A stretch of 64,000 bases of DNA from Mycobacterium barrassiae (GTDB taxonomy: Bacteria > Actinomycetota > Actinomycetes > Mycobacteriales > Mycobacteriaceae): positions 62,001 to 126,000 of the forward strand of contig NZ_JACKUK010000023.1 of assembly GCF_025822765.1 (NCBI RefSeq), given 5' to 3'. The position numbers and the translations under genes were made by a program. Below the pieces are notes generated by a model. The model made no database searches. It was given only the letters and a program-made list of their open reading frames with translations, and was not told the DNA's origin. Below are positions 1-9,456 of the stretch, one piece after another. The stretch's first letter is position 1. Each line of letters starts with the position of its first letter.

Positions 1-407
1 TTACCGCTGTGCGGCAACGCCATCACCGCGCCCCGACCGGCGTCGAGCGCCTCCTGCGGCCGGTGCGCGCCGATGCAGACTTCGTCGAGCCGTTGTGCGA
101 CCGCGGACAGGTCCATCGTGGGCAACCGGAACGCCTCCCGCCAGTATCGGGCGTAGGAGGCAAGCGAAGCACGGATGAGCCCGTCCGGCACGCGGGCGGG
201 CTCGACACCGATGACGCGGGCGAGGTTCTTGCGGAGCTGTTCGGGGCCGCCGCCGCGCGCGGCATAGTGTGCGCCGGCGCCGAAAGCGTTGCGCGCCACC
301 ACTTCCGGCATCGCACGCACAAGGCGCCAGCCGGCGGCGTATCCCCAGTCCGCGAACCTGCCGCTCACCGAGAAGCCAGAAGACGGATCGGGAATGGGTG
401 TGGTCAT
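1..407 (-). CDS. patA: Phosphatidylinositol mannoside acyltransferase, N-terminal part (cut by window edge)
   Basis: This is the first 135 codons of an LpxL-like acyltransferase that runs off the left edge. In mycobacteria this enzyme acylates the 6-position of the mannose on PIM1/PIM2 at the cytoplasmic face of the membrane. The start ATG overlaps the stop of the upstream pgsA gene (ATGA). The last visible residues, ALPHSGN, are the start of the HSGNWD-type catalytic histidine motif of this family. Gene order thrS-HIT-pgsA-this gene is that of Rv2614c-Rv2611c, which is why I name it patA. The glutamate catalytic residue lies outside the window. Confidence 0.9.
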   Translation of the reverse strand, partial: MTTPIPDPSSGFSVSGRFADWGYAAGWRLVRAMPEVVARNAFGAGAHYAARGGGPEQLRKNLARVIGVEPARVPDGLIRASLASYARYWREAFRLPTMDLSAVAQRLDEVCIGAHRPQEALDAGRGAVMALPHSG

Positions 408-1105
408 GACTCGTCCGGTTGTTGCGCTGCGGGTGGGCGATTCTCCGACGCTTCCGGCGTCTGACCGCCGGCGTCCGGTTTGATCAGCAGGTCCATCGCG
501 CCGGGTGAGGTGCGCACGCTGTGCACGCGCTGACCCAGGGTGATGAGGCTGGTCAACGCCAGCAGCCACATCGCCACGTGCAGCAGCCACGGCACGCCGA
601 ACAGCCCCGATAACCCCGCGCCGGTCAGCACGATGACCAACCGCTCAGGCCGCTCGATCATGCCGCCTTCAGCAGCCAGGCCGCTGGCCTCGGCGCGCGC
701 CTTGATGTACGAGATCACCTGCGAGCTGACCAGGCAGATCAACGTGGCGACGACCAGCGACGTGCTGCGCATGCCGAAGGCCGCCCACCACAACAGGCCG
801 CAGAAGATCGCACCGTCGCCGATCCGGTCGCAGGTGGCATCGAGGACGGCGCCGAATCGCGTGCCGCCCCCGCGTTGACGGGCCATCGCGCCGTCGAGCA
901 TGTCGGCGAGCACGAACACAAAGACGGCCACACCGCCCCACCACAGCTGGCCGATCGGAAACAGGGTGAGCGCGCCAAGCACGGTGCCCGCAGTGCCCAG
1001 GATCGTGATGCTGTCGGGCGTGAGGCCCGCGCGCAGCGCAGCCTTCGCCACCGGCCGGGACAACTTCTCGTAGGCCGCACGCGTCATCAAATAGAGGTTG
1101 CTCAG
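404..1105 (-). CDS. pgsA: Phosphatidylinositol (phosphate) synthase, CDP-alcohol phosphotransferase
   Basis: This membrane enzyme joins CDP-diacylglycerol to inositol (phosphate), the first committed step to PI, PIMs and lipoarabinomannan. The family signature D-x2-D-G-x2-A-R-x8-G-x3-D-x3-D is complete (D68, D71, D89 and D93 counted from the CTG). Several hydrophobic segments follow. The start is unusual. The residues that align with the M. tuberculosis N-terminus (MSKLPFLSRAAF) read LSNLYLMTRAAY, so the homologous start is a CTG at 1105, with a GGAGG 8 nt upstream (1114-1118). The nearest in-frame ATG is at 1087. An ATG at 1162 would overlap the HIT gene by 40 nt. The gene is translationally packed between the HIT gene and patA. 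The function is secure; the exact start is not. Confidence 0.93.
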   Translation of the reverse strand: MSNLYLMTRAAYEKLSRPVAKAALRAGLTPDSITILGTAGTVLGALTLFPIGQLWWGGVAVFVFVLADMLDGAMARQRGGGTRFGAVLDATCDRIGDGAIFCGLLWWAAFGMRSTSLVVATLICLVSSQVISYIKARAEASGLAAEGGMIERPERLVIVLTGAGLSGLFGVPWLLHVAMWLLALTSLITLGQRVHSVRTSPGAMDLLIKPDAGGQTPEASENRPPAAQQPDES

Positions 1106-1122
1106 TGGTTCATCCTCCGTCG

Positions 1123-1734
1123 CTATCCTCCGCTGTCGCGCCCGTCGGACTGCTTCGCCCACTCCGTCGCCAGCAGTTCACGCGTCTCGCTCAGCAGCTG
1201 CGGGACCACCTTGGCGCCGCCGATGATTGTGATGAAGTTCGCGTCGCCGATCCAGCGCGGCACCACGTGCATGTGCAGATGCTCGGCCAGTGACCCACCG
1301 GACACCCTGCCCAGATTCAGCCCGACGTTGAACCCCATCGGGTTGGACACGCTCTTGATGACGCGAATCGCCTTCTGGGTGAAGGCCATCAGTTCGGCGC
1401 TCTCCGCGTCGGTGAGGTCCTCGAGTTCGGAGACCATGCGGTACGGCACCACCATGAGATGCCCCGGGTTGTACGGGTACAGGTTCAGCACGACGTAGAC
1501 CAACTCGCCACGCGCCACCACCAGACCGTCCTCATCGGACAGCTTGGGGATGTCGGTGAACGGCCGTGACGGCTCCGAACTGTCGCGCCGCGTCGGCGCT
1601 TCGGCGATGTAGGTCATCCGATGCGGTGTCCACAATCGCTGCAAGTGGTCGGGCTCGCCGGCGCCGTGGTCGACGATCGTCTGGTCGTCCTGCGATCCGG
1701 TCAGGTCGTCGCGCAGATGCTCGTCGTGGGTCAC
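1123..1734 (-). CDS. HIT-family protein, Ap4A phosphorylase-like (Rv2613c homologue)
   Basis: A 203-residue histidine-triad protein; the triad HLHMHVV lies at residues 152-158. The close M. tuberculosis relative Rv2613c degrades diadenosine tetraphosphate by phosphorolysis, so the same role is inferred here. Motifs shared with it include [14 protein letters not shown] near residue 35 and [14 protein letters not shown] near residue 86. I chose the GTG start at 1734 because it overlaps the thrS stop (GTGA) and because the sequence from there matches the usual length; an ATG at 1797 lies inside thrS. The gene sits in the thrS-HIT-pgsA-patA operon, and Ap4A is a by-product of aminoacyl-tRNA synthetases such as ThrS. 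Confidence 0.92.
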   Translation of the reverse strand: MTHDEHLRDDLTGSQDDQTIVDHGAGEPDHLQRLWTPHRMTYIAEAPTRRDSSEPSRPFTDIPKLSDEDGLVVARGELVYVVLNLYPYNPGHLMVVPYRMVSELEDLTDAESAELMAFTQKAIRVIKSVSNPMGFNVGLNLGRVSGGSLAEHLHMHVVPRWIGDANFITIIGGAKVVPQLLSETRELLATEWAKQSDGRDSGG

Positions 1735-3785
1735 GTCGCGATGCCCACCTTGACCAGTTCGGCTGTCGGAGTGGCATTTTCCCGCCGCGCGATCCACTCG
1801 CCGATAGCCGCCACCGCCACGTCGCGCGGCACGCCGTTGATCTGGGTGCGGTCACCGAAGCGGAAGCTGACCGCGTTGGCCTCGATGTCCCTGTCGCCGG
1901 CGACGAGCATGAACGGCACCTTCTGGTTGGTGTGGTTCACGATCTTCTTCGCCATCCGGTCGTCGCTGGAGTCGACCTCGGCGCGAATCCCCGCCATCTT
2001 CAGTTGCGTGGCAAGGCCGTTGAGATACGGGATGTGGTCGTCGGCGACGGGAATGCCGACCACCTGCACCGGAGCCAGCCACGCCGGAAACGCACCTGCG
2101 TAATGCTCGGTGAGCACACCGAAGAACCGCTCGATCGAGCCGAACAGCGCACGGTGGATCAGCACCGGGCGTTGGCGGGTGCCGTCGGCGGCCGTGTACT
2201 CCAGCTCGAACCGGTCAGGCATGTTGAAGTCCAGCTGGATCGTCGACATCTGCCAGCTGCGGCCCAGCGCGTCCTTGACCTGAACCGAGATCTTGGGACC
2301 GTAGAACGCGGCGCCGCCGGGATCGGGCACCAGGTGGAGACCGGAGGCCTCCGCGACCTCCCGCAGGGTCTCGGTGGCCTCCTCCCACATCTCGTCGGAG
2401 CCGACGTACTTGTCCGGGTCCTTGGTCGACAGCTCCAGGTAGAAGTCGTTGAGGCCGTAGTCGGCGAGCAGGTCGAGCACGAACTGCAGCAGCCGGGTCA
2501 GCTCGTCGCGCATCTCCTCGCGCGTGCAGTAGATGTGCGCGTCGTCCTGCGTCATTCCGCGCACCCGGGTCAGTCCGTGCACCACGCCGGACTTCTCATA
2601 GCGGTACACGCTGCCGAACTCGAAGAGCCGCAACGGAAGTTCGCGATAGGACCGTCCCCGCGACCGGAAGATCAGGTGGTGCATCGGGCAGTTCATCGGT
2701 TTCAGGTAGTAGTCCTGGCCGGGTTTGCGCACCGTGCCGTCATCGTTGAGTTCAGCGTCGATGTGCATCGGCGGGAACATGCCGTCGGCGTACCACTCCA
2801 GGTGCCCGGAGGTGATGTAGAGCTGTTCCTTGGTGATATGCGGGGTGTTGACGAACTCGTAGCCGGCTTCGATGTGCTTGCGCCGGGAGTACTCTTCGAG
2901 CTCGCGACGCACTACGCCGCCCTTGGGGTGGAAAACCGGTAAGCCCGAACCCAATTCGTCCGGGAAACTGAACAGGTCGAGTTCGACGCCGAGCTTGCGG
3001 TGGTCGCGGCGCTGCGCCTCTTCGAGGAACTCCAGATGCTTGTCGAGCGCTTCCTGTGACTCCCACGCGGTGCCGTAGATGCGCTGCAGGCTGGCGTTGT
3101 TCTGGTCGCCGCGCCAGTAGGCCGCCGAACTGCGGGTCAGTTTGAACGCCGGGATGTATTTCGTCGTCGGGATGTGCGGACCGCGGCACAGGTCGCCCCA
3201 TTCCCGTTCGCGGGTGCGGGGATTGAGGTTGTCGTAGGCCGTGAGCTCGTCGCCGCCGACCTCCATCACATCGGGGTCGCCGGATTTGTCGTCGATGAGT
3301 TCCAGCTTGTACGGCTCGTTGGCAAGCTCTTCGCGCGCTTGCTCTTTGGACTCATAGACGCGCCGCGAGAACAGCTGGCCCTCTTTGACGATCTGGCGCA
3401 TGCGCTTCTCGAGCGCCTCGAGATCATCCGGCGTGAAGGCCCGCTCGACGTCGAAGTCGTAGTAGAAGCCATCGGTGATGGGCGGTCCGATGCCGAGCTT
3501 GGCCTGGGGGAAGATCTCCTGCACCGCCTGCGCTAGCACATGCGCGGCGGAGTGGCGGATGACGCTGCGACCGTCCTCGGTGTCCGCGGCGACGGGGATC
3601 ACGTCGACGTCGGCCTCGGGGGCCCACGACAGGTCGCGCAGTCGGCCCTCCGGATCGCGCACGACGACGATGGCCTTCGGATCACCACGTCCCGGCAGTC
3701 CCGCGTCGCGCACCGCCTCACCCGCGGTCGTCCCGGCAGCGACCCGGATAGGGGCTGCTGATGCGGGGCTGACGGCGGCGCTCAT
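1731..3785 (-). CDS. thrS: Threonyl-tRNA synthetase
   Basis: This 684-residue class II synthetase charges tRNA-Thr in the cytoplasm. Visible domains in order are an N-terminal TGS-like region (about 10-75), the editing domain with [10 protein letters not shown] near residue 78, the catalytic core with motif 2/3 regions ([13 protein letters not shown] near 364, and [15 protein letters not shown] near 560), and a C-terminal anticodon-binding domain. Length and domain order are normal for bacteria. It is the first gene of a tightly packed operon with the HIT protein, pgsA and patA. No T-box leader is visible in the short upstream gap. Confidence 0.98.
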   Translation of the reverse strand: MSAAVSPASAAPIRVAAGTTAGEAVRDAGLPGRGDPKAIVVVRDPEGRLRDLSWAPEADVDVIPVAADTEDGRSVIRHSAAHVLAQAVQEIFPQAKLGIGPPITDGFYYDFDVERAFTPDDLEALEKRMRQIVKEGQLFSRRVYESKEQAREELANEPYKLELIDDKSGDPDVMEVGGDELTAYDNLNPRTREREWGDLCRGPHIPTTKYIPAFKLTRSSAAYWRGDQNNASLQRIYGTAWESQEALDKHLEFLEEAQRRDHRKLGVELDLFSFPDELGSGLPVFHPKGGVVRRELEEYSRRKHIEAGYEFVNTPHITKEQLYITSGHLEWYADGMFPPMHIDAELNDDGTVRKPGQDYYLKPMNCPMHHLIFRSRGRSYRELPLRLFEFGSVYRYEKSGVVHGLTRVRGMTQDDAHIYCTREEMRDELTRLLQFVLDLLADYGLNDFYLELSTKDPDKYVGSDEMWEEATETLREVAEASGLHLVPDPGGAAFYGPKISVQVKDALGRSWQMSTIQLDFNMPDRFELEYTAADGTRQRPVLIHRALFGSIERFFGVLTEHYAGAFPAWLAPVQVVGIPVADDHIPYLNGLATQLKMAGIRAEVDSSDDRMAKKIVNHTNQKVPFMLVAGDRDIEANAVSFRFGDRTQINGVPRDVAVAAIGEWIARRENATPTAELVKVGIAT

Positions 3786-3810
3786 CGGTCTGTCTCCAAT
3801 GCGTCGGGGC

Positions 3811-3832
3811 TATGTCGGACGTATGTCGGACG
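3811..3832. repeat. Two tandem 11-bp repeats upstream of thrS
   Basis: The unit TATGTCGGACG occurs twice back to back, 26 bp upstream of the thrS start. The 11-bp period is one helical turn, so the repeat could be a direct-repeat protein site or simply a slippage duplication. No function can be assigned from sequence alone. Confidence 0.45.
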
Positions 3833-3856
3833 CGACCATGCTATCGGTGCGCGTCT

Positions 3857-4285
3857 TCATGCCCCGAGGCCAATAGGGCTGTTCAACCACGGCCAGTCGA
3901 TGCCGAACAGCTCGGCGGTCCAGTCAACGGCGCCGAGCAGCCACAGGGTGCCCACCACGACCAGGAACGTGAACAAGACGCCGATGGCCTGGACGGCGAT
4001 GTGCTGATCGCTGAACCAGGCCATCACCTTGTCGTAGCGCTCCTTGGCGTACGCCAGCAGACGTCGTGCCCACTCGAATTCGGTTGCCAGGATGCCGAGC
4101 CCGACGAACACGATCGCCCAGCCCGGACCGGGATACGGGATGGCGACGACACCGACGGCGAAGACCGTGAGTCCAACGACACCGACCCCGATGCGGTAGA
4201 CGAGCTCGGCCATGCGGTGGTCGCGCAGCCGATCGCGCCAGCGCGCCCATCGGCGGAGGCGGCTGGGGTGATCGTCTTTTGTCAC
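3857..4285 (-). CDS. Small membrane protein of the TIGR02611/PGPGW family
   Basis: A 142-residue protein with a basic N-terminus and three hydrophobic segments: about 30-48, just after the motif YPGPGWAIVFVGLGIL at about 51-66, and about 97-115. The PGPGW motif is the family hallmark. The family is common in actinobacteria and has no established biochemical role. Its ATG overlaps the stop of the upstream thioesterase gene (ATGA at 4282-4285), so the two are translationally coupled. Confidence 0.85.
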   Translation of the reverse strand: MTKDDHPSRLRRWARWRDRLRDHRMAELVYRIGVGVVGLTVFAVGVVAIPYPGPGWAIVFVGLGILATEFEWARRLLAYAKERYDKVMAWFSDQHIAVQAIGVLFTFLVVVGTLWLLGAVDWTAELFGIDWPWLNSPIGLGA

Positions 4286-4911
4286 GGCTGGCCGGGGCGC
4301 AGCTTGACGAACAGCGCGTGCGATTCGGCCAGCACGTCCTCGCCGTCCAGCAGGCGTCCCGATACGAAGATCTTGCGGTCCTCGATGCTGTCTATGCCGG
4401 CGTCGACCTGCAGTTCCCTCTCGATCAGCGCGATCTTGCGGTAGTCGACGTGCAGGAATGCGGTGCGCTGGGCCCGGCTGCCGCTGAGGGTGAACGCGGA
4501 GTAGCCGAGCAGCCCGTCGAAGAGCTGCGCCACCGCGCCGCCGTGCGCGGCCCCGTTACGGCCGAGGTGGAAGCGTCGGAACGTCGCCGTGCCGGCGATG
4601 CGACCGTCCGGCGTCTTGTGCAGGTCCAGCGGAATGGACAGGAGATTGCCGCGATTGGGCAGATCCATCCGCCGGCCGGACGGCGAGGACCATTCGTCGG
4701 CGTAGTAGGGCGCCAGTAGCTGGGTGACCTTCTCGACGAGGTCGGCGGCCTCGGTGATGACGTCATCGGGTGCATCCGCGGCGCGGGCGTGGTCCTGCAG
4801 CGTGCGGACGGCCTCGACGAACCGTCCGTAGTCGGGTCCACCCTTGGTGGTCGGGACCGGCGGGTTGAATCCCCCGCCGGGATGCGCACCCGAGGGTTGA
4901 TCGGTGGTCAC
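4282..4911 (-). CDS. PaaI-family (hotdog-fold) thioesterase
   Basis: A 209-residue protein. The C-terminal half holds a hotdog domain with the motif GAAHGGAVAQLFDGLLGYSA (about residues 117-136), which matches the HGG-containing active-site helix of PaaI-type acyl-CoA thioesterases. The N-terminal approximately 75 residues form a proline-rich then helical extension. The substrate cannot be told from sequence. It is coupled to the PGPGW membrane protein by a 4-nt overlap. Confidence 0.85.
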   Translation of the reverse strand: MTTDQPSGAHPGGGFNPPVPTTKGGPDYGRFVEAVRTLQDHARAADAPDDVITEAADLVEKVTQLLAPYYADEWSSPSGRRMDLPNRGNLLSIPLDLHKTPDGRIAGTATFRRFHLGRNGAAHGGAVAQLFDGLLGYSAFTLSGSRAQRTAFLHVDYRKIALIERELQVDAGIDSIEDRKIFVSGRLLDGEDVLAESHALFVKLRPGQP

Positions 4912-4958
4912 CCGACCACCGTATTGCCTAGCTCAGACCGGGGGTGGTACGGCCTTCC

Positions 4959-5807
4959 TCAGGCAGCCGCGGTCCCGGCGGTGCTCAGCGTCTCGAACTC
5001 CTCGTCGGACAGCTCGATACGCGCGGCCGCGACGTTCTCCTCGAGATGGTCGACCTTTGACGTGCCGGGGATCGGCAGCATCACCGGCGATCGCTTCAGC
5101 AGCCACGCCAGCGCCAGTTGCGACGGCGACGCCCCGTGGTCGGCGGCGATGCGTTGCAACGGGCCGTCGGCGGCGGCCAGCGGTCCGGCGGCCAGCGGGA
5201 ACCAGGGAATGAACCCGATGTTCTGGGACTCGCAGGCGTCCAGCACCGGTTCGGCGGTCCGCACCGAGAGGTTGTACATGTTCTGCACCGTCGCGATCGT
5301 CGCGATCTTCTGGGCGGCCTCGAGTTGGTCGACGGTGACCTCGGACAGCCCGATGTGGCGGATCTTGCCCTCCTGCTGCAGTTTCACCAATTCACCGATC
5401 TGGTCCTCGGCGGGGAACTTGTTGTCGATGCGGTGCAGCTGGAACAGGTCGATGGTGTCGACACCGAGGCGGCGCAGACTCATCTCGCATTCCTGACGCA
5501 GGTACGCCGGGAAACCAAGGGGTTCCCACGTGTCAGGCCCGACCCGGAGCAACCCGGCCTTGGTGGCGACGACGAGCCCGTCCGGGTAGGGATGCAACGC
5601 CTCCTTGATCAGTTCCTCGGACACATACGGGCCGTAGGAGTCGGCGGTGTCGATGAAGTTGACGCCGAGCTCGACGAGGCGACGCAGCACGCGGATGCAC
5701 TCGTCGCGGTCGGCAGGCGGGCCCCACACGCCCTTGCCCGTCAGGCGCATCGCGCCGAATCCCAGACGATTGACGGTGAGCTCGCCGCCGATGGTGAACG
5801 TGGTCAT
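4959..5807 (-). CDS. Aldo/keto reductase
   Basis: A 282-residue NADPH-dependent oxidoreductase with the (beta/alpha)8 AKR fold. The catalytic tetrad is visible as D53 and Y58 ([10 protein letters not shown]), K83 (VVATKAG) and H125 (LFQLHRID). The NADPH-binding tail [16 protein letters not shown] is near residue 250. The start [10 protein letters not shown] was chosen over an upstream ATG at 5945, because the latter would extend into the divergent DUF1990 gene and adds non-conserved arginine-rich sequence. Substrate unknown. Confidence 0.93.
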   Translation of the reverse strand: MTTFTIGGELTVNRLGFGAMRLTGKGVWGPPADRDECIRVLRRLVELGVNFIDTADSYGPYVSEELIKEALHPYPDGLVVATKAGLLRVGPDTWEPLGFPAYLRQECEMSLRRLGVDTIDLFQLHRIDNKFPAEDQIGELVKLQQEGKIRHIGLSEVTVDQLEAAQKIATIATVQNMYNLSVRTAEPVLDACESQNIGFIPWFPLAAGPLAAADGPLQRIAADHGASPSQLALAWLLKRSPVMLPIPGTSKVDHLEENVAAARIELSDEEFETLSTAGTAAA

Positions 5808-5878
5808 GGTTCGCACCGTACGCCGACAACCTTGGCGTCGCCGATCAGCGACTGCAGGTGCGATAGCGTCGGGCGACG

Positions 5879-6376
5879 ATGAAGCTGAGCCACCTTGCCG
5901 GACTGCCGTTGACCTACACCGAGATCGGCGCCACTGCTGGTGCATTGCCCGCCGGTTACCACCATGTGCAGAAGTCGGCGGTGATCGGTCGCGGCCGGCA
6001 GCGGTTCGAGGAGGCGGCCGCGGCGGGCATGCGATGGGGCATGCTGCGCGGCGCGGGGATCAAGGTGGCGGCGACGACGGAGGTCGCCGCGGTCGGGTCG
6101 GAGGTGATCGTGCATCTGGGCCCGGTGCAGGCGCCGTGCCGCGTGGTCTACGTCGTCGACGAACCCGACCGTCGCGGCTTCGCCTACGGCACGTTGCCCG
6201 GCCACGCCGAATCCGGCGAGGAGCTGTTCCTCGTCCGCTACGACCCCGCCACCGAGAATGTGATCGCCGAGGTGACCGCGTTCTCCCGGCACGCCACGTG
6301 GTGGAGCCGACTGGCCTCGCCGGTGACGTCGCTGGTGCAGCGAACTGTCACGAGTCGATATCTGCGGGCCTTGTAG
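5879..6376 (+). CDS. DUF1990 family protein
   Basis: A 165-residue protein. The middle carries the pattern VGRG...F..A...W.M...AGI (here [20 protein letters not shown]), and the C-terminal part carries [14 protein letters not shown]-like sequence ([16 protein letters not shown]). Both are typical of DUF1990, a family that resembles the C-terminal domain of YndJ and has no known reaction. It is divergent from the aldo/keto reductase, with only 71 bp between the starts. Confidence 0.85.
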   Translation: MKLSHLAGLPLTYTEIGATAGALPAGYHHVQKSAVIGRGRQRFEEAAAAGMRWGMLRGAGIKVAATTEVAAVGSEVIVHLGPVQAPCRVVYVVDEPDRRGFAYGTLPGHAESGEELFLVRYDPATENVIAEVTAFSRHATWWSRLASPVTSLVQRTVTSRYLRAL

Positions 6377-6438
6377 TCGGCCTATTCGCCACGCGGTGAC
6401 GCTCGTCAACGCGTAGCTTTCCCCCTGAGGAGGGGCGA

Positions 6439-7149
6439 GTGGTGAAGAATTCAAGCATGGTCGAGGCCACCCACCTGCGTATTGCCGAGCTGGTACAGGC
6501 GCTGCACAGCCGCACCGACGCCGACTCGGAGACGGTGATCGCCGAGTTGGCCGAGCACGCAGCGGTGGAGGTTCCCGGGGCGCAGTACGCCGGCATCACG
6601 GTGACGCGCAACCGCAAACACATCGACACCCCTGCCGCCACGCATATCTATCCGATGCTGTTGGACAAGGTGCAGCAGCGACACGGCGAGGGGCCGTGCC
6701 TCACCGCGGCGTGGGAGGAGAAGACGATCCATGTCGCGGATCTCGAACACGACGACCGCTTCCCCCGTTACCGGCAAGACGCGCTGGCGGAGACACCGAT
6801 TCGGTCGATCATGGCGTTCCAGTTGTTCATTGCCGGCGAGACGATGGGCGCCCTGAACGTCTACGCCGAGCAACCCCACGCGTTCGACGACGAGTCCAGG
6901 ACCATCGGCTTGATCTTCGCCGCGCACTCATCGGTGGCATGGAATTCGGCGCGGCGCGACGAGCACTTCAAGAAGGCATTGGCCAGCCGCGACACCATCG
7001 GTCAGGCCAAGGGCATGATCATGGAGCGGTACGGCGTCGACGCTGTGCAGGCATTTGAGTTGCTGCGCAAGCTGTCTCAGGACTCCAATGTGCCGCTGAT
7101 CAAGGTCGCCGGCCAGCTCGTCGCCGACTCCCAGACGAGCGTCGACTAG
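6439..7149 (+). CDS. GAF-ANTAR two-domain regulator
   Basis: A 236-residue soluble protein. A GAF sensor domain spans roughly residues 20-165 and an ANTAR RNA-binding domain about 175-230 (RDTIGQAKGMIMERYGVDA then FELLRKLSQ). ANTAR proteins bind paired RNA hairpins and prevent transcription termination, so this is probably a ligand-sensing antiterminator. A strong AGGAGGGG lies at 6430-6437, and GTG codons at 6439 and 6442 both follow it closely; ATG at 6457 is an alternative start. The targets of the regulator cannot be identified here. Confidence 0.88.
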   Translation: MVKNSSMVEATHLRIAELVQALHSRTDADSETVIAELAEHAAVEVPGAQYAGITVTRNRKHIDTPAATHIYPMLLDKVQQRHGEGPCLTAAWEEKTIHVADLEHDDRFPRYRQDALAETPIRSIMAFQLFIAGETMGALNVYAEQPHAFDDESRTIGLIFAAHSSVAWNSARRDEHFKKALASRDTIGQAKGMIMERYGVDAVQAFELLRKLSQDSNVPLIKVAGQLVADSQTSVD

Positions 7150-7370
7150 CCCTGTCGACCGGGCGCATCGAAAGGGTCGGCTTCGATTGCGACACGGCCT
7201 GATCGCGGCCGAGTTTCGAAGCGGGCCACCGCGTTGCGCATTTCGCGGGTCGTTGCCGAAGCGTGACGAACCCTTGATCGAATTGCGAAGGCTCGCCTGG
7301 GCTTCGAATCCCGTTGGCACCCCTACGATCAGATATTGACAAGGTTGTAATTTCAAAGGATTCGGAACCC

Positions 7371-8201
7371 ATGCGTCTGGTTGTTCGGTGTGTCCTCGCA
7401 GCGATCCTGATGGCTGCGAGTGTGGTTACGGGCCCGGCTGGCGCCAGCTCGGCGGCGAGCCAGTCGTATCGCCCTGCCGTCGCATCGGTTCTGCCTGTGC
7501 CGGGTTCGGTCGTTGGCGTGGCGCACCCGGTCGTCGTGACATTCAGAGCCCCTGTCACCGACCGGCGTGCGGCCGAACGTGCCATCGGCATCAAGTCCGT
7601 GCCCGCGATGACCGGCAAGTTCGAGTGGGTGGAAAACAACGTCGTGCAGTGGATTCCCGACGAATTCTGGCCAGCGCACACGACAGTGGCACTTGCGGTG
7701 GGCAACCTGCCCACCACGAACTTCCAGACCGGTCCCGCCGTCGTGGGTGTCGCCAACATCGCGGAGAAAACGTTCACGGTGACCATCGACGGTGTGCCGC
7801 CAACTGATCTGCCCGCACCGCACCACCGGGCCAACTGGGGCAAACCCGGGGTGTTCCCGGCCTCGATGGGCCGCCCCGAGTATCCGACGCCGGTCGGTAC
7901 CTACACCGTGCTGGGCAAGGATCGCGACGTCGTGATGGATTCGAGCAGCGTCGGCATCCCCGTCAACGCCCCGGACGGATACGTACTGGATGTCGAGTAC
8001 GCCGTGCGCTTCACCCAGCGCGGTCTCTTCGTGCACTCCGCACCGTGGTCCGTCAACCAGATGGGCTATGAGAACGTCAGCCACGGCTGTATCGGGCTGA
8101 GCACCGAGGACGCCGAATGGTACTTCAACACCGTCAAGGTGGGTGACCCGATCATTGTGCGAGAGAACGGGATCGAGGTACCCCGAACCGTATCGGGCTA
8201 G
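7371..8201 (+). CDS. Secreted L,D-transpeptidase (YkuD domain)
   Basis: A 276-residue exported enzyme that makes 3-3 crosslinks in mycobacterial peptidoglycan. Residues 1-30 are a Sec signal peptide ending near GASSAAS. An Ig-like domain follows (about 35-135). The YkuD catalytic domain carries the signature SHGCIGLS, with H238 and C240 as catalytic residues. There is no lipobox. The start at 7371 has AAAGGA upstream at 7355-7360; a GTG/ATG further upstream would put extra residues before the signal peptide. A TACGAT -10-like hexamer lies at 7324-7329. Confidence 0.92.
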   Translation: MRLVVRCVLAAILMAASVVTGPAGASSAASQSYRPAVASVLPVPGSVVGVAHPVVVTFRAPVTDRRAAERAIGIKSVPAMTGKFEWVENNVVQWIPDEFWPAHTTVALAVGNLPTTNFQTGPAVVGVANIAEKTFTVTIDGVPPTDLPAPHHRANWGKPGVFPASMGRPEYPTPVGTYTVLGKDRDVVMDSSSVGIPVNAPDGYVLDVEYAVRFTQRGLFVHSAPWSVNQMGYENVSHGCIGLSTEDAEWYFNTVKVGDPIIVRENGIEVPRTVSG

Positions 8202-8203
8202 CT

Positions 8204-8584
8204 CTAGGAGATGAGCAGAAGCGCCGACGTGATGAGCATGACGACGGCGGTGGCGCCGTGGACTCCCCAGGCGATGGACTTGGCGCCGCCGCTGCGGAGC
8301 ACGATCACCGCGTCGGCGATGGGAATGATGGTGGCGGCCAGTATCACCCAGCCGAGCAGGTGTGTGGCGCCCGCGGCCATCAGGATGATGACGAACAGTC
8401 CCGATGCGATATCGCGGATGCCCTTGACCCGCATATAGGCGCCGACGGATGGCTGGGCCAGATCGGGTTGCACGCCGTAGCCCGCGGCGGCGACGCGCGG
8501 CGCGACGATGAAGCGGGTGCCGACGAAGATGATGGCTGCGGCTATGAGTCCGGCGAGCGTATAGGCGACGATCGAAACGGTCAT
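8204..8584 (-). CDS. DUF4267-like small membrane protein
   Basis: A 126-residue protein with four predicted membrane helices (about 5-25, 45-65, 70-90 and 103-125). The sequence fits the DUF4267 family of uncharacterised actinobacterial membrane proteins. The start at 8584 has a GGAG-type ribosome site and removes 23 unconserved residues of a longer reading frame. It is the third gene of a minus-strand operon with a NIPSNAP protein and a DUF1772 protein. It ends 2 bp from the convergent transpeptidase gene. Confidence 0.8.
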   Translation of the reverse strand: MTVSIVAYTLAGLIAAAIIFVGTRFIVAPRVAAAGYGVQPDLAQPSVGAYMRVKGIRDIASGLFVIILMAAGATHLLGWVILAATIIPIADAVIVLRSGGAKSIAWGVHGATAVVMLITSALLLIS

Positions 8585-8603
8585 GTCGAATACTCCTGAA
8601 ATG

Positions 8604-8921
8604 TCATCGAATTGGTGAAAATGCTGTCGGCTCCAACGGCACCGCCTGAACATCGACGATGTCGTTGACGTCGAAGCCGGCCATATCGGCGGCGAATTCC
8701 TGACTCGCCATGACTTGCCGGGTGAGCTGTTCGGGATCGGCCGCCGACGGATAGCGGATGAGCGCGATCAGCCGGTTCGCGCCCCCGTCGTCCTCCGTCC
8801 ACACACCGTGGGTGGAGATCCCAAAGCGGTCGAAGGTTGGCACATGGCGTGCCCAGTGCACCGTCGCATAGCGGTGCAGCGCTTCGGGTGATCGCAGGGT
8901 GTAAATCCTCAGCTGAAACAT
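8604..8921 (-). CDS. NIPSNAP-family protein
   Basis: A 105-residue ferredoxin-like alpha+beta-barrel protein. The N-terminal FQLRIYTLRSPEALHRYA and the central HWARHVPTFDRFGISTHGVW are typical of NIPSNAP domains. Their function is not established, although many sit beside oxidoreductases or degradation genes. It is the middle gene of the TetR-linked operon, 33 bp downstream of the DUF1772 gene and 19 bp upstream of the DUF4267 gene. Confidence 0.85.
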   Translation of the reverse strand: MFQLRIYTLRSPEALHRYATVHWARHVPTFDRFGISTHGVWTEDDGGANRLIALIRYPSAADPEQLTRQVMASQEFAADMAGFDVNDIVDVQAVPLEPTAFSPIR

Positions 8922-8954
8922 GAATGCGGCACTCCTCCGGTTGATTTAGACGAT

Positions 8955-9431
8955 TCAGATCATCATCGCCACGCAGAGGGCAGCCACCGCGATCCCTTGC
9001 AGGGTGGCGCGAATGCCGATGATCTGATCCCACTTCGCTTGGAGGGCACGTCCATTCGGTATCGATTGGCCGGCGTCGGCGGCTGCCGTCAGTTGTCGGT
9101 TGATCGGCGCGCTCACCCGTACGTAGAGCACGACCCAGACCAACAACAGAACCAGGGCGACAGCCGCCGCGATCGCTTGCGCCCACTGCGCGGCGATCGC
9201 GGCGAGCACCGCGCTGGACGCCGCAGCCACGATGCCGAGCACGCCGGGCAGGGGCATGCGCCGGTCGCCATATCTGTGGACGTTTCCCGTCACGGCCACC
9301 AGTGCGGCGTCGTCGACGGACGCCAGCGCGGGTCGCAGCACGATCGCGCAAAACGTGTCGGTGCCGTAGACCACCGCGGTGCCGAGGACTGCGATCAACG
9401 CGGCGGCACGGGCGAGGAGATCCAAAGTCAT
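8955..9431 (-). CDS. DUF1772 (anthrone oxygenase-like) membrane protein
   Basis: A 158-residue protein with four hydrophobic helices. The segment PINRQLTAAAD at about 109-119, followed by WDQIIGIRATLQG near 134-146, is the hallmark of DUF1772. That family includes anthrone oxygenase-like proteins, but the reaction here is unknown. It is the first gene of the three-gene operon and diverges from a TetR regulator. Three copies of a putative operator lie in the shared promoter region (9457-9520). Confidence 0.8.
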   Translation of the reverse strand: MTLDLLARAAALIAVLGTAVVYGTDTFCAIVLRPALASVDDAALVAVTGNVHRYGDRRMPLPGVLGIVAAASSAVLAAIAAQWAQAIAAAVALVLLLVWVVLYVRVSAPINRQLTAAADAGQSIPNGRALQAKWDQIIGIRATLQGIAVAALCVAMMI

Positions 9432-9456
9432 GTCGAGGCCCTTCAGGCGTAGGTGC

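Noticed and set aside
1566-2942. 458-codon open frame on the plus strand opposite thrS
   Set aside because: Arginine/valine/histidine-rich composition typical of antisense frames in high-GC DNA; it lies entirely over a certain thrS gene.
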